The notes below the pieces were generated by a model. The model saw only the letters and a list, made by a program, of their open reading frames with translations, was not told the origin of the DNA and made no database searches. DNA of 64,000 nucleotides from Acidobacteriota bacterium (GTDB lineage: Bacteria > Acidobacteriota > UBA6911): NCBI GenBank assembly GCA_012719355.1, contig JAAYAM010000197.1, forward strand, positions 1-64,000, given 5' to 3'. Position 1 is the first letter of the stretch. Every line of letters starts with the position of its first letter. Position numbers and translations under genes: made by a program. This document shows positions 30,316 through 40,674 of the stretch, piece after piece.

Positions 30316-32241
30316 TCACGCACGGGCAAGATCGCGAACAAACAACAGGAACAGCTGTAAGTCCCTTAAGAGATTCACGATCACCTTGTCCGGTCTGATC
30401 AGGAGCATTGTCGGCCTGCAGCTCCGGTTCCAGAACGCCTCCAGATCCGCGCGTGAACAGGTAATCCGCTTCGCCATACGGAAGTTCACATTTCGAAAGG
30501 CAAGGGCCAGCCTCGAAGGGACGCGCAATTCCGGGGAATGGATCCGCGCCCGCACGTGTGCCAGCTGCAACTCAGCCGCCCGCAGATTGCGATTGACTTC
30601 ATGCCGCAGGCGCTCGATTTCCGCAAGCAGCCGAACTTCCGCATCACTCCGTTTCCGCGTCTGCAGCCAGAGCTCTTCCATTTCCAGAGCGAGCGAGACC
30701 CAGCTTCTCATGAGGCGCCGCACTTCGCGAAAGCGCCGCGAATAATGTCTCAGGCGCGACTCGACGGCATATCCCGGCCGCCGGTCTCTGCGGTCCTTCA
30801 GCCGGAAGAAGCCGTGAATCATCGGATGACCTTCTTCGATCAAGGCTGAATTCTTGTACCAGATGAAGTTGCGGAAGATGTTCCAGTAGTTCTCGGGGTT
30901 AGCCTTGGCAAGAACATCCCTCATGTAGTCGAATGAATAGAAGTTCTTCCATGCCTCACGGTAAGCGTCCGAAAGCTCTCCCGGCTCGAAATTGGGATGT
31001 CGGACCGTTTCGTGGAATGAATCGTAACGGTTGAGGTCGGGATCCATGTGCGCGCCGGTTTTGACCATCCGCACATGATCCTGCGAACCGGGGATCGGAG
31101 TAAGCATGAAAAACGATGCCTGTTCGACTCCAAGTTCATTCTGCAGGCGCCGCACATCCTGTCGGATCGATTCGGGAGTATCGAAGGGAAAGCCGAAAAT
31201 GTAGGCCACATGAGTCGCGATCTTTGCATTGTGCCAGGCGGCTATAAGATCCCGGTAATCTCGGACATGGTTCTGTGCCTTGCCGGCAGCCTTCAGGTTG
31301 TCCGGGTTGATGCTCTCCATTCCGATGAATACCTGCGTGCAGCCGGCCCGCGATGCCATGCTGACGAAATCAGGGATCTTGTGCGACTGGGTATCGACCT
31401 GAATCATGAACTGGATCGGGATCTTTTCATCTTCTCTCATCCGCGCGAGCATCTCAAAGATCTCCCGCCAGCACCGATTGCGGGCGAAATTGTCGTCGGT
31501 GAAGAAATAGAAGTAGATGCCGTGATCGCGATAGTTCTGTCGCAGCGTTCTCCCCAGGGATTCGGGAGACCGGACACGCATTTCCCTCCCCTGAACATTG
31601 ATAATCGAGCAGAAGCTGCAGTTGAAAGGACAACCACGGCTGCAGTCGATGGTGCCGAAGTTCTTGGTCACGAAACGCTTCAGGTACTTCCTGTCGATCA
31701 CCGGGATGGGCATGTCGGTGAGATCGGGTTTGCGGTCCATGAAATCGTACAGGGGCTTCAGACGGTCTTTTGATGCGTCAAGCAGGATCTCAGACCAGGT
31801 TTCCTCCACTTCCCCTTTTACCACTGAAACGCCCAGGTCGATCATTTCCTGTATTTCCGGCGTCGTGCCGCGCGACAGAGCCAGTGTACCGGTCACGTGA
31901 AATCCGCCGATCAGAACCTGAAGTCCTCCGGCACGAAATCTACGGGCAAGATCAGCTGCACGCGGAAACTGATTGGATTGGACACCCGCAAGGGCTACCA
32001 CCGTCCTGCTATCGGGAAGTCGATTAGAACGGATGATCTTCTTTACCGGTATCTTCTGTACCGTGTCGTCGTAGAGCTGGACTTTAATCCTCATATCGCT
32101 GCCCAACAGTCCGCGTTCGGCTACATCACGCGTGAGACTTGACAGACAGGCGAGGGTATTGCTGGGAAGAACGCCGCGAAGATGCCTGATTACGTACCCT
32201 TCATCATCGTATTTCGAAGGCTTTATGAGAACAACATTCAT
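30316..32241 (-). CDS. B12-binding domain radical SAM protein
   Basis: N-terminal cobalamin-like domain; CSRGCPFNCSFCSI radical-SAM motif; long basic C-terminal extension. Start at MNVVLIKPS preferred. Confidence 0.9.
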   Translation of the reverse strand: MNVVLIKPSKYDDEGYVIRHLRGVLPSNTLACLSSLTRDVAERGLLGSDMRIKVQLYDDTVQKIPVKKIIRSNRLPDSRTVVALAGVQSNQFPRAADLARRFRAGGLQVLIGGFHVTGTLALSRGTTPEIQEMIDLGVSVVKGEVEETWSEILLDASKDRLKPLYDFMDRKPDLTDMPIPVIDRKYLKRFVTKNFGTIDCSRGCPFNCSFCSIINVQGREMRVRSPESLGRTLRQNYRDHGIYFYFFTDDNFARNRCWREIFEMLARMREDEKIPIQFMIQVDTQSHKIPDFVSMASRAGCTQVFIGMESINPDNLKAAGKAQNHVRDYRDLIAAWHNAKIATHVAYIFGFPFDTPESIRQDVRRLQNELGVEQASFFMLTPIPGSQDHVRMVKTGAHMDPDLNRYDSFHETVRHPNFEPGELSDAYREAWKNFYSFDYMRDVLAKANPENYWNIFRNFIWYKNSALIEEGHPMIHGFFRLKDRRDRRPGYAVESRLRHYSRRFREVRRLMRSWVSLALEMEELWLQTRKRSDAEVRLLAEIERLRHEVNRNLRAAELQLAHVRARIHSPELRVPSRLALAFRNVNFRMAKRITCSRADLEAFWNRSCRPTMLLIRPDKVIVNLLRDLQLFLLFVRDLARA

Positions 32242-32444
32242 TCGTTTCCGCTTGCGTACCGAATCTACTCTGATCATTCCTCAACCCCAATCCGTTTCAA
32301 GAAAAACGAAGGGATATTAGAACCTCAGAACAGAGGATTCAATTGCATGCGGAACCCTTTTACAGAGTTTTTACACATGCGGCACCGGAGATGGACGACT
32401 ACCTACGATAGTCCTCGGCCACGCTCGTTCTCTTCCGGCCGGTG

Positions 32445-32744
32445 CTATTCATCTTCTATGTACAGGATATTCTCTTTGCGGAGAAAGTAGCGGGGACCTT
32501 CGCCGGTAATCCCGATACTGAAACAGTCGATATCGTAATACCTGACAAATCCTGTCAGACGCTCGCCGTCGTTCATCACCACCGTCACTTTCTTGCGGGA
32601 ATCGACAAGTAATTTCAGATAGCTGCATTCGGACCCGGTTGTTTCCGGATTGACAGTTGCCGGAGGCGTATGCTTCCCGGGAGGCTTTCGGGTACGCTCC
32701 CCCTGTTTGGGTTTTCTCCTGAAACGCTTCTTCGAAAACGCCAT
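32445..32744 (-). CDS. Sm/Hfq-like RNA-binding protein (divergent)
   Basis: KKVTVVMNDGERLTGFVRYYDIDCFSIGITGEGPRYFLRKENILYIED resembles Sm1/Sm2; basic N-terminal extension KKRFRRKPKQGERTRK. Confidence 0.7.
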   Translation of the reverse strand: MAFSKKRFRRKPKQGERTRKPPGKHTPPATVNPETTGSECSYLKLLVDSRKKVTVVMNDGERLTGFVRYYDIDCFSIGITGEGPRYFLRKENILYIEDE

Positions 32745-32889
32745 TCCGATATTCCTTTGGCAATGCAAATATATGCTAACCCGTAATTTGGGGACAGTCG
32801 ACATTTTTCGAGCGCCATATCGGCCATTTTCTCTCACTCCTCGGCGATTCCGTGAGATAGAATGTCGCCAATTTCAAGGAGACCCGCCA

Positions 32890-33867
32890 ATGAAACGTCG
32901 AGACTTTCTGAAGACCTCAGCTGCCGGTGCGGCGCTGTCCATGCTGGGCCGCACGGTATCACCCGTATCGGCATCGTCCACTGAAACCACGAAGCTGGCA
33001 CTGGTGAAAACCGAGAGCAGGGCCAACGGAATCGAAGCAGCCATGAGACTGCTGTCCTTCCCTTCGCCGCAAGGGAAAAAGGTACTTATAAAGCCCAACT
33101 TCAACACGGCGGACCCGGCGCCGGGATCCACTCACCCTGACACGCTGCGACAGCTCGTAAAGGAGATGAAAAGTCGCGGGGCGTCGCATATATCGATAGG
33201 CGACAGCTGCGGTCCCGGCAACACAAAAGAGGTCATGGCGAAACTGGGGGTCCCTGAACTCTCACAAGAGCTGGGATTCGAGATTGTGGACTTTGAGGAA
33301 CTCCCCCCGGAGGGGTGGACACACTGCAATCCTCCGGGAAGCCACTGGAAGAACGGATTCGGCGTCGCGAAATGCGTGGCCGAGGCCGAGTATCTCCTCT
33401 GGACCTGCTGCCTGAAGACTCATCAATTCGGGGGCATTCACAGCATGGCACTTAAACTCGCCGTCGGAGTCACCAATAAAGACGTGCGCATGGAGATGCA
33501 TCGAAGTCCGGATATCCGGCGGATGATCGCGGAGATCAACACCTCATTTCGACCGCAGCTTATCGTAATGGATGGCGTGGACATATTCGTCGACGGCGGC
33601 CCTATGACAGGAAAACGGGTCAAGGCCGGAGTGGTCATAGCCGGAACCGACCGGATTGCCGTCGACGCCGTGGGCCTGGCCGTTTTGAAACATCACGGAT
33701 CCAACGATGCAATCATGTCCAGGAAAGTTTTCGAGCAGGAACAGATTGCGCGCGCAGTGGAACTCGGGCTGGGGGTCGGGACCGCCGGCCGGATTGAAAT
33801 AGTCACGAACGATGACGAAAGCCGTGCTTATGCCGCCCGCCTGAAGGAGATACTCTCGCTCGGGTGA
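32890..33867 (+). CDS. DUF362-family protein with Tat signal
   Basis: MKRRDFLKTSAAGAALSML twin-arginine signal; KKVLIKPNFN, GDSCGPGNT, AVDAVGLAVLK. ATG at 32890. Confidence 0.88.
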   Translation: MKRRDFLKTSAAGAALSMLGRTVSPVSASSTETTKLALVKTESRANGIEAAMRLLSFPSPQGKKVLIKPNFNTADPAPGSTHPDTLRQLVKEMKSRGASHISIGDSCGPGNTKEVMAKLGVPELSQELGFEIVDFEELPPEGWTHCNPPGSHWKNGFGVAKCVAEAEYLLWTCCLKTHQFGGIHSMALKLAVGVTNKDVRMEMHRSPDIRRMIAEINTSFRPQLIVMDGVDIFVDGGPMTGKRVKAGVVIAGTDRIAVDAVGLAVLKHHGSNDAIMSRKVFEQEQIARAVELGLGVGTAGRIEIVTNDDESRAYAARLKEILSLG

Positions 33868-33882
33868 CGCTGTCGGAGCGGT

Positions 33883-34389
33883 CTACTGACCGTCAAGAAA
33901 ACGGTCGATGTTGGCGCGCAGGCGGGCGACGTCGGCCTCGCTCATCCACGGATTGGAGAGATGGCTGATGACATCGTCCTCGGTCAGTCCAAGCCGTATT
34001 CCCTCCTTGACCGCGAGGGCGTAACCTTCGATTTCGGTAGGCCTGTCGACGTAGTCGAGGCTGCTGTCCCAGAGGTCCTTACCTTCAGCAAGCTGCCGCA
34101 GGTGTGTCAACTCGTGCACCATGTCAAGATACAGGTCGACAGGATCGGCAGCACGGTAATACCCCTCGATCAGGATGATCGCAGGCTTCTTGACGTCGAC
34201 CCACACATAGCCCTCACCCGGCCTGATCTGGACTCGCGCATCGTCGATCAGCCGACACAGCGGCATGGACGACGACTCGATCCGGCAGGCGATGGGGCTT
34301 TCTTCAAGCCTCGGCAGGAGCGTGCGGTAAGGGTGCAGGCCACATTCCAATGTCCTCACAACTCGGGCGTACTCCGGCAATTCGATCAT
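33883..34389 (-). CDS. Small protein with HELTH zincin-like motif
   Basis: LDMVHELTHLRQLAEG matches HExxH; no other family recognised. Confidence 0.65.
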   Translation of the reverse strand: MIELPEYARVVRTLECGLHPYRTLLPRLEESPIACRIESSSMPLCRLIDDARVQIRPGEGYVWVDVKKPAIILIEGYYRAADPVDLYLDMVHELTHLRQLAEGKDLWDSSLDYVDRPTEIEGYALAVKEGIRLGLTEDDVISHLSNPWMSEADVARLRANIDRFLDGQ

Positions 34390-34627
34390 CCTCATAAGCG
34401 CAATTGTGCCAGATTGTCCAGAAACGGACCAGACAGGAACAGGGTGCACAAAAAAAATCAAACTTTCCCGGGATGAATGGCGTCTAATAGGCGAGCTACC
34501 GAACTAAACGGCATCTGAAGACGTAATTCTGATTAGTCTGGCAATTCTGGCAGCCGCTTCAGCTGGACCAAAGGCTCCCGGCGTGCTTTGTGCATTTGCG
34601 AACTCCTGACTCTTATGGGCTTATCTG

Positions 34628-35869
34628 ATGCTCCGACTACTGTTGCTTCTGTTCTTGAGCCTGGGACTGAGCGGCTGCGGCAGCGTATCCCAAATCGCGA
34701 CTTCCGCAGAATCTGAAGGCAGGAACGCGACCGTCAAACGCGGCTCGTTTCGCCGCACAGTAAGGCTGACGGGCGCCACGAGTGCAGTCGAATCCTTCAC
34801 CGTGCTCGTTCCGCGTTTGTCCGGACAGGCCTCCGGCATGTTGATCATTACCGGGATCGTCAAGAACGGGACGCGCGTCAAAGAAGGCGACGTCCTCGTC
34901 GAATTCGACCGGCAGAACCAGGAAAAGACCATTCTGGATCGCCAGGCGGAATATGACGGTCTCGTGCAGCAGATCCGAAAGAAGAAGGCGGATCAGGTTT
35001 CGGCGAGAATCGCTGACGAGACAGCGATCAAGAGCGCGGAGGTCGACCTGAAGACCGCATTTGTGGAAATGCGCAAGAACGATCTGATCCCGAAACACCA
35101 GGCGGAAATCAACAAGGCCAATCTCGCGGAAGCGGAAGCTCAGCTTACGCAGCTGAAAGAAACCTTCGCCCTGAAACGGCAGGCGGAAGCAGCAGACCTC
35201 AGAATACTCGAGATTCAGCGCGACCGCGCGCATCAGGCCCTGCTGCATGCGCAGAGCAACGTGGAAAAGATGACCGTCAGAGCGCCGATGGACGGTTTGG
35301 CCGTTCTTGTTCCGATAACAAAAGGATCCCGTTCAGTGGATCCACAGGAAGGGGACGAGGTCAGGCCGGGTGGAGGGCTCATGTTGGTCGTCGATCCTTC
35401 GGCCATGCAGGTGAAGGCGCGGATCAACCAGGTGGACGTCGCAAACATCAGAGTCGATCAGCCGGCCGAGATACGTCTCGACGCGTACCCTGATCTCGTT
35501 TTTCCCGGCACTGTTGAGATGATCAGCGCCATTGGAATCAGCGGTTCAAGCTCGAGGCAAATCCGCTATTTCTCCTCAACAATATCGGTGCAGGGACGAG
35601 ACCCGAGGCTTCTTCCCGATCTGACCGCGGCGGTCGATATCATCGTGGAAAACCTCGACAACGTGCTGATCGTGCCGCGTGAGGCAATTATTGAACACAA
35701 CGACCGGGCGGAAGTCGAGATCCTCCACAACAGCCGGTATGAACGCCGCCAGGTGAAAACCGGCCCAATGAACGATTGTGAGGTCGTGATCGAATCGGGA
35801 CTGGATGAGGGAATGGTGGTATCCACCCGTGGCGATTCTCCGGACATTGCGATTTCAAACAGGGAGTGA
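34628..35869 (+). CDS. HlyD/RND-type periplasmic adaptor lipoprotein (1)
   Basis: Lipobox LSGCG; VPRLSGQASGMLIITGIVKNGTRVKEGDVLVEFD; coiled coil; beta-barrel. Confidence 0.9.
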   Translation: MLRLLLLLFLSLGLSGCGSVSQIATSAESEGRNATVKRGSFRRTVRLTGATSAVESFTVLVPRLSGQASGMLIITGIVKNGTRVKEGDVLVEFDRQNQEKTILDRQAEYDGLVQQIRKKKADQVSARIADETAIKSAEVDLKTAFVEMRKNDLIPKHQAEINKANLAEAEAQLTQLKETFALKRQAEAADLRILEIQRDRAHQALLHAQSNVEKMTVRAPMDGLAVLVPITKGSRSVDPQEGDEVRPGGGLMLVVDPSAMQVKARINQVDVANIRVDQPAEIRLDAYPDLVFPGTVEMISAIGISGSSSRQIRYFSSTISVQGRDPRLLPDLTAAVDIIVENLDNVLIVPREAIIEHNDRAEVEILHNSRYERRQVKTGPMNDCEVVIESGLDEGMVVSTRGDSPDIAISNRE

Positions 35870-35873
35870 CGGC

Positions 35874-37148
35874 ATGAACAACCATGCACGCCGAAGGATC
35901 GGTCGCCGTATATCGTTCTGGCTCGTCGTGTTGATGATTCTTGCGCTGAGCGGCGTGATTCTCTATGCACGCTGGGCTGGAACCGGACCGCCTGCAGTGC
36001 CCTCGACTGAAGTCCGGAGCGGAGACTTCATCGACTACATCGAACTGCGGGGAGAAATAACGGTCGGCTCTTCCACCATGATATCCGCCCCGTACAATGC
36101 CGGAGACCTCCAGATTCTCAGGTTGGTCCGTGACGGAACACAGGTCAGGGCAGGTGACGTCGTTGTTGAATTCGATCCCAGCACTCTCAGGCGCACCGCC
36201 GATCAGTCCCGTGCAGCCCTGAAGCAGGTGGAGGCCGAGGTCGCCCGGTTGAATGCACAGCAACGCCTGGCGGACGAGCAGGTTCTCACCGAAATCATGA
36301 GCGCCAGATTCGGACTTGAACGAGCACAACTGGATGCAAGCACTCGCGACGTAATTTCGGCAATCGAGAACGAGAAGAACCTTCTTGCAGTCGGGAAAGC
36401 TGAACAGAAGCTGAGGGAACTCGAGGCCAAGAGTGAAAGCCGACGCACCGCCACTGAGGCCGATATGGTAGGGATCATACGCCGGCGCGACAAAGCCAGG
36501 GCCGATCTCGAACAGGCGGAGCGCAACCTGGCTGCCCTTATCCTGACCTCACCGATGGACGGCATGATAACTCTCCTTCCGAACTCGCGCACCCGCACGA
36601 ATATCCTGGGAGGCACGACACCGGTCTTCAAAGAAGGGGACAGAATCTGGGCAGGTGCCGCAATAGCGGAGATTCCCGATATGTCCACGATTCGGGCCGT
36701 TGCGCCGGTTTCTGAAGCGGAAAGAGGGCGCATAAGCGTGGGGCAACCCGTGACCCTGCACATCGAAGCTGTCCCTGACAAGGAACACAAGGGAGTGATA
36801 GGTGAAGTAAGCCCGCTCGCGAAAGCCGATTATACGACCTACCCGATCAGGAAGAGTTTCGACGTTGTCGTCACCCTCGACAACCCCGATGCCAGGCTCA
36901 GAGCAGGCATGACGGCTACGTTCCGGATCGAAATCGAGCGTCTGCCCGATTCAATCGTTGTTCCTCCCGCCGCCGTCTTTGAAAAAGGGGGACGACTGGT
37001 CGCCTACGTTCTGGAGGGGAACGCGTACAGGGAGCGGCCGGTGAGCCTTGCGCGGCGAGGCAGGAACCAGCTGATGCTATCCAGCGGACTGAAACCCGGA
37101 GACCGGATCGCTCTTCAGGATCCGACTTTGTCCGAACAGGAGAAGTGA
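35874..37148 (+). CDS. HlyD/RND-type periplasmic adaptor (2)
   Basis: N-terminal TM; DGTQVRAGDVVVEFDPSTL; coiled coil; ILTSPMDGMITLLPN. Confidence 0.9.
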   Translation: MNNHARRRIGRRISFWLVVLMILALSGVILYARWAGTGPPAVPSTEVRSGDFIDYIELRGEITVGSSTMISAPYNAGDLQILRLVRDGTQVRAGDVVVEFDPSTLRRTADQSRAALKQVEAEVARLNAQQRLADEQVLTEIMSARFGLERAQLDASTRDVISAIENEKNLLAVGKAEQKLRELEAKSESRRTATEADMVGIIRRRDKARADLEQAERNLAALILTSPMDGMITLLPNSRTRTNILGGTTPVFKEGDRIWAGAAIAEIPDMSTIRAVAPVSEAERGRISVGQPVTLHIEAVPDKEHKGVIGEVSPLAKADYTTYPIRKSFDVVVTLDNPDARLRAGMTATFRIEIERLPDSIVVPPAAVFEKGGRLVAYVLEGNAYRERPVSLARRGRNQLMLSSGLKPGDRIALQDPTLSEQEK

Positions 37149-37152
37149 CACA

Positions 37153-38514
37153 ATGCACAGACGACCATTCGCTGGAAGCGCGGCTTTGATATTGGCTGCG
37201 GCAATCACCGTCTCCTGCTCGCATCTGACAGGAATTGCGGGGTTGAAAAAGCTTGAGCCGGCGATCCCTGCTGCACAGGTCGTCCGCGGTGCGGTTGAGG
37301 CAAGGATCAGCCTGCTGGGAGAACTGCGCCCCGCCCGGATGTCGAGCATAATGGCTCCGCCGATCGCCGGAGGCGTTCTGCAGATCATTTATATTGCCAA
37401 GACGGGGACCCGGGTCAAGAAAGGTGACGTTGTCGTCCAGTTTGATCCGGCCGAACAGGAGTACAATCTCGAGCAGAGCAAGTCTCAGCTGGAAGAAGCC
37501 GAACAGCAGATAATCAAGCTTAAAGCCGACCAGGCGGTACGGGCGGCACAAGACAAGGTGGCGCTGCTGAAAGCCGAGTACAACCTCCGCCGGGCAGAAT
37601 TGACAATAGAGGGTAACGATCTTCTCCCCCAGATCCAGGCACGCAAGAACCTCATCGATCGGGATGAGGCCAAACGCCGGCTCGAACAACTGCGGCGCGA
37701 CATCAGTTCCAGGGCGGCTTCCGATGCGGCGGACCTTGCTGTTCAGAACGTTGCACGCGCCAAGGCCCTGATGGGAATGCAGCTGGCGCAGCAGAATATA
37801 GAAAACATGACGTGGAGAGCGACCACAGACGGAATTGTCGTTCGTGGTCAGAATATTGAAGCCCTGATGTCGGCCGGCAGCAGCAGCAGCGGGATAAGGA
37901 TTTACAGCGGAATGGATATTCCCGAATTCCAGGAAGGCGACCAGGCATACCCCGGCCGGCTTATTGTCCAAATCCAGGATACCGGCGAACTCGAAATCGT
38001 TTCGAAGGTGACCGAGATCGATCGCGGCAATCTGGAACCGGGACAGCCGGTCGACATTGTGCTTGACTCGCGGCCCGGAAAAACGTTTCGCGGGCGTATA
38101 AAGTCGCTTGCGTCCTCCGCTCCGTCATCAACGATCGATTCGCTGGTCACTTCACTGGATGCCCTGTCCACCAGAAGTTTCGATGTGGTCTTCGAAATCG
38201 AAAACGATGCCGACGACCTGAATCTGGGTGGTACAGCCCAAGTTACGATCAAAGGGAAGAATATAACCGACGTCCTTTCGATACCGCGGCAGGCTTTGTC
38301 TCAGAAAGAAGGAAAGCCCGCTGTCTACCGCAAGAAAGGAAACGGATGGGAGGCACAAAACGTGCTCGTAAAATACCTTACCGAGAGCCGAGCCATAATC
38401 GACGGGCTGGAGGAAGGATCAGAAGTCGCACTGGTAAACCCTGATCTGCAGAAAAGCAGGTCTGCCGCCAACTCAGGCCCCCTCACCTCCATCCTCGGAG
38501 GGACCGACAGATGA
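37153..38514 (+). CDS. HlyD/RND-type periplasmic adaptor lipoprotein (3)
   Basis: Lipobox-like TVSCS; TGTRVKKGDVVVQFDPAEQEYNLEQSKSQLEEAEQQ. Confidence 0.9.
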   Translation: MHRRPFAGSAALILAAAITVSCSHLTGIAGLKKLEPAIPAAQVVRGAVEARISLLGELRPARMSSIMAPPIAGGVLQIIYIAKTGTRVKKGDVVVQFDPAEQEYNLEQSKSQLEEAEQQIIKLKADQAVRAAQDKVALLKAEYNLRRAELTIEGNDLLPQIQARKNLIDRDEAKRRLEQLRRDISSRAASDAADLAVQNVARAKALMGMQLAQQNIENMTWRATTDGIVVRGQNIEALMSAGSSSSGIRIYSGMDIPEFQEGDQAYPGRLIVQIQDTGELEIVSKVTEIDRGNLEPGQPVDIVLDSRPGKTFRGRIKSLASSAPSSTIDSLVTSLDALSTRSFDVVFEIENDADDLNLGGTAQVTIKGKNITDVLSIPRQALSQKEGKPAVYRKKGNGWEAQNVLVKYLTESRAIIDGLEEGSEVALVNPDLQKSRSAANSGPLTSILGGTDR

Positions 38515-39794
38515 GTGGAAGCGGCGGCAGGACCAGGTATGGTGCACGGCGACAGTTGTTGCCCGATCTCGAGCTTGCACTGCAGAACCTGAGCTCGCGC
38601 AAGTTGCGCTCGTTCCTGACCATGCTTGGCATGATCTTCGGTGTAGGGGCGGTCGTTTCGATGCTGTCGATCGGCGCCGGCGCCCAACAGCAGGTTCTTG
38701 CTTTCATCGAACAGCTCGGAGTGAAGAACCTGATCGTCGAGGCGAAGGAACTGACCACTTCGGAAGAACTGGTCCAGATCAGGAGGCTCTCGCCGGGCCT
38801 TTCATTCAAGGACCTCAGGGTGATCAATGCGAATGTCGGAGACGTACAGCTGTCGTCGGCACGAAAGCGATTCACCCCCACAAGCCTGCTTCCCAAACCG
38901 AGGCTGGATATGCCTGCAGTACACGGCGTCGGGCCGGACTACGAAGATATAGCCGGTCTGCGAGTGGTGGCAGGACGGTTTTTCAGCAGCGAAGACAATG
39001 AGCTGATGGCCCCTGTCTGTGTCTTGGGCGAGGGGGCGAAAGCAAATCTCTTCCCCCAGAGAGAAGCAGTAGGGGAAATGATCAAGATACACGAGCAGTG
39101 GATGCGTGTGATCGGCGTCCTGGGACCTCGGCTGAATGCACAGAACGACCTCTCCGGATTGAAGAAAGAAGATTTGAACAACCTGATCTACGTCCCGATC
39201 AACACAGTGATCTATCGTCTCGAAGACAACCGGAACCGGCTCGCGGACGAGATCGACGGACTCTACCTGCAGGTGGGCCGAAAGGCCGACGTCGGGATCG
39301 TCGCCGAAACCATCAGGGGCATCCTGGATACGTCGCACAGGAATGCCGCGGATTACAGCCTGATCATCCCTGCCGAGCTCCTTGCCGAGCAGAAACGGAC
39401 GCAGCGCATTTTCGAGATGGTCATGGTGGCAATCGCATCGATATCGCTCCTGGTTGGAGGGATCGGCATCATGAACATCATGCTGGCGACTATCCTGGAG
39501 CGGACACACGAGATCGGAGTGCGCAGGGCCGTGGGAGCTCGCAAGCGGGATGTCCTGAGCCAATTCCTCGTGGAAGCAGTCCTGATTTCGTTTGTGGGAG
39601 GTTTACTGGGCGTCGGATGCGGGTTTGGACTCTCCCGCCTCGTCGCCCTCATGGCAGGATGGTCGACCATAGTAACGATGAATTCCATTCTGCTGGCGTT
39701 CCTGGTTTCCGTTTCGGTAGGGCTGGTATTCGGGATTTACCCCGCGGCAAAGGCCGCGCGGCTCGATCCGGTCGAAGCGCTGCGACACGAATGA
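38511..39794 (+). CDS. MacB/FtsX-type ABC transporter permease
   Basis: ALQNLSSRKLRSFLTMLGMIFGVGAVV; LLVGGIGIMNIMLATILERTHEIGVRRAVGARKRDVLSQFL; PAAKAARLDPVEALRHE. Confidence 0.95.
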   Translation: MSGSGGRTRYGARRQLLPDLELALQNLSSRKLRSFLTMLGMIFGVGAVVSMLSIGAGAQQQVLAFIEQLGVKNLIVEAKELTTSEELVQIRRLSPGLSFKDLRVINANVGDVQLSSARKRFTPTSLLPKPRLDMPAVHGVGPDYEDIAGLRVVAGRFFSSEDNELMAPVCVLGEGAKANLFPQREAVGEMIKIHEQWMRVIGVLGPRLNAQNDLSGLKKEDLNNLIYVPINTVIYRLEDNRNRLADEIDGLYLQVGRKADVGIVAETIRGILDTSHRNAADYSLIIPAELLAEQKRTQRIFEMVMVAIASISLLVGGIGIMNIMLATILERTHEIGVRRAVGARKRDVLSQFLVEAVLISFVGGLLGVGCGFGLSRLVALMAGWSTIVTMNSILLAFLVSVSVGLVFGIYPAAKAARLDPVEALRHE

Positions 39795-39797
39795 CCG

Positions 39798-40601
39798 CTA
39801 CAGCCCGTAGAATCTGTTCGAATTCTCCCACACGATCTGCTCAACTAGGTCGTCGGGTTCATCCCGCACCGTCTTGAGGACATCCATGACGTGGCGTGTG
39901 AATGCCGGCTCGTTGACCGAATACCTGTCCCGCACGATCTGAGGCACAAGAAAAGGGGAATCCGTCTCGACGAGTATGCGGTCGAGCGGCAGGAGGCGCG
40001 CGGTCTCCCGCACCGGCAACGCATTCCTATACGTCAGAATTCCCGAAAATGAAAAGCAGACTTCCGAAGACCAGGAAAGCAGTTCCTGCGCGAATCGGTA
40101 ATTTTCGCTGAAGCAGTGGATGACGGCCCGGCTGACGCCGGCCTGCCTCATGAGATCAATCATATCAGGTGCGTTGCGCGTGTGGATCACCAGCGGCAGG
40201 TCAAGCCTGATTGCGAGCGCCGCCTGCTCGCGGAAAAATGCTTTCTGGGTGCGGATCTGCCCGGATTCACGCCCGGGCGTCAGGTGATAGTAATCCAGGC
40301 CGGTCTCTCCTACCGCAACGATCTTGTCCCGGTTGGCGCCGATCAGGTTCTCTAATGCTTCGGCGATTTCACCGGCTGAATCCGGCGGAAGATCCTGGCA
40401 GCCGGTGGGATGCATCCCCGCAGTGCACCAGACGCCTTCCCCGCGACTTCTCGCCAGATCGAGCGCTTTACGGCTTGTTTCCAGATCAGTCCCGATCTGA
40501 ACAGAACGCCGCACGTCGGCCTCCGTCATATTTCTGAACACCTCGTCCTGGCGGCGCTCAAGGCTGTCCCAGTAGGCATGGCAGTGAGTGTCAAAAATCA
40601 T
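39798..40601 (-). CDS. TatD family hydrolase
   Basis: IFDTHCHAYW, VAVGETGLDYY, LPLVIHTRNA, RILVETDSPFLVP. Confidence 0.95.
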   Translation of the reverse strand: MIFDTHCHAYWDSLERRQDEVFRNMTEADVRRSVQIGTDLETSRKALDLARSRGEGVWCTAGMHPTGCQDLPPDSAGEIAEALENLIGANRDKIVAVGETGLDYYHLTPGRESGQIRTQKAFFREQAALAIRLDLPLVIHTRNAPDMIDLMRQAGVSRAVIHCFSENYRFAQELLSWSSEVCFSFSGILTYRNALPVRETARLLPLDRILVETDSPFLVPQIVRDRYSVNEPAFTRHVMDVLKTVRDEPDDLVEQIVWENSNRFYGL

Positions 40602-40674
40602 AGAGCCTATTGTAGATCAAAAACCTGAGAGATAGCCGACCGTTGCTGTGAAGGGAGCCAATACCATGCCCGGG

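Noticed and set aside
38802-39563. Antisense ORF (253 aa) in MacB-like permease gene
   Set aside because: Shadow ORF; sense strand has clear FtsX/MacB motifs.
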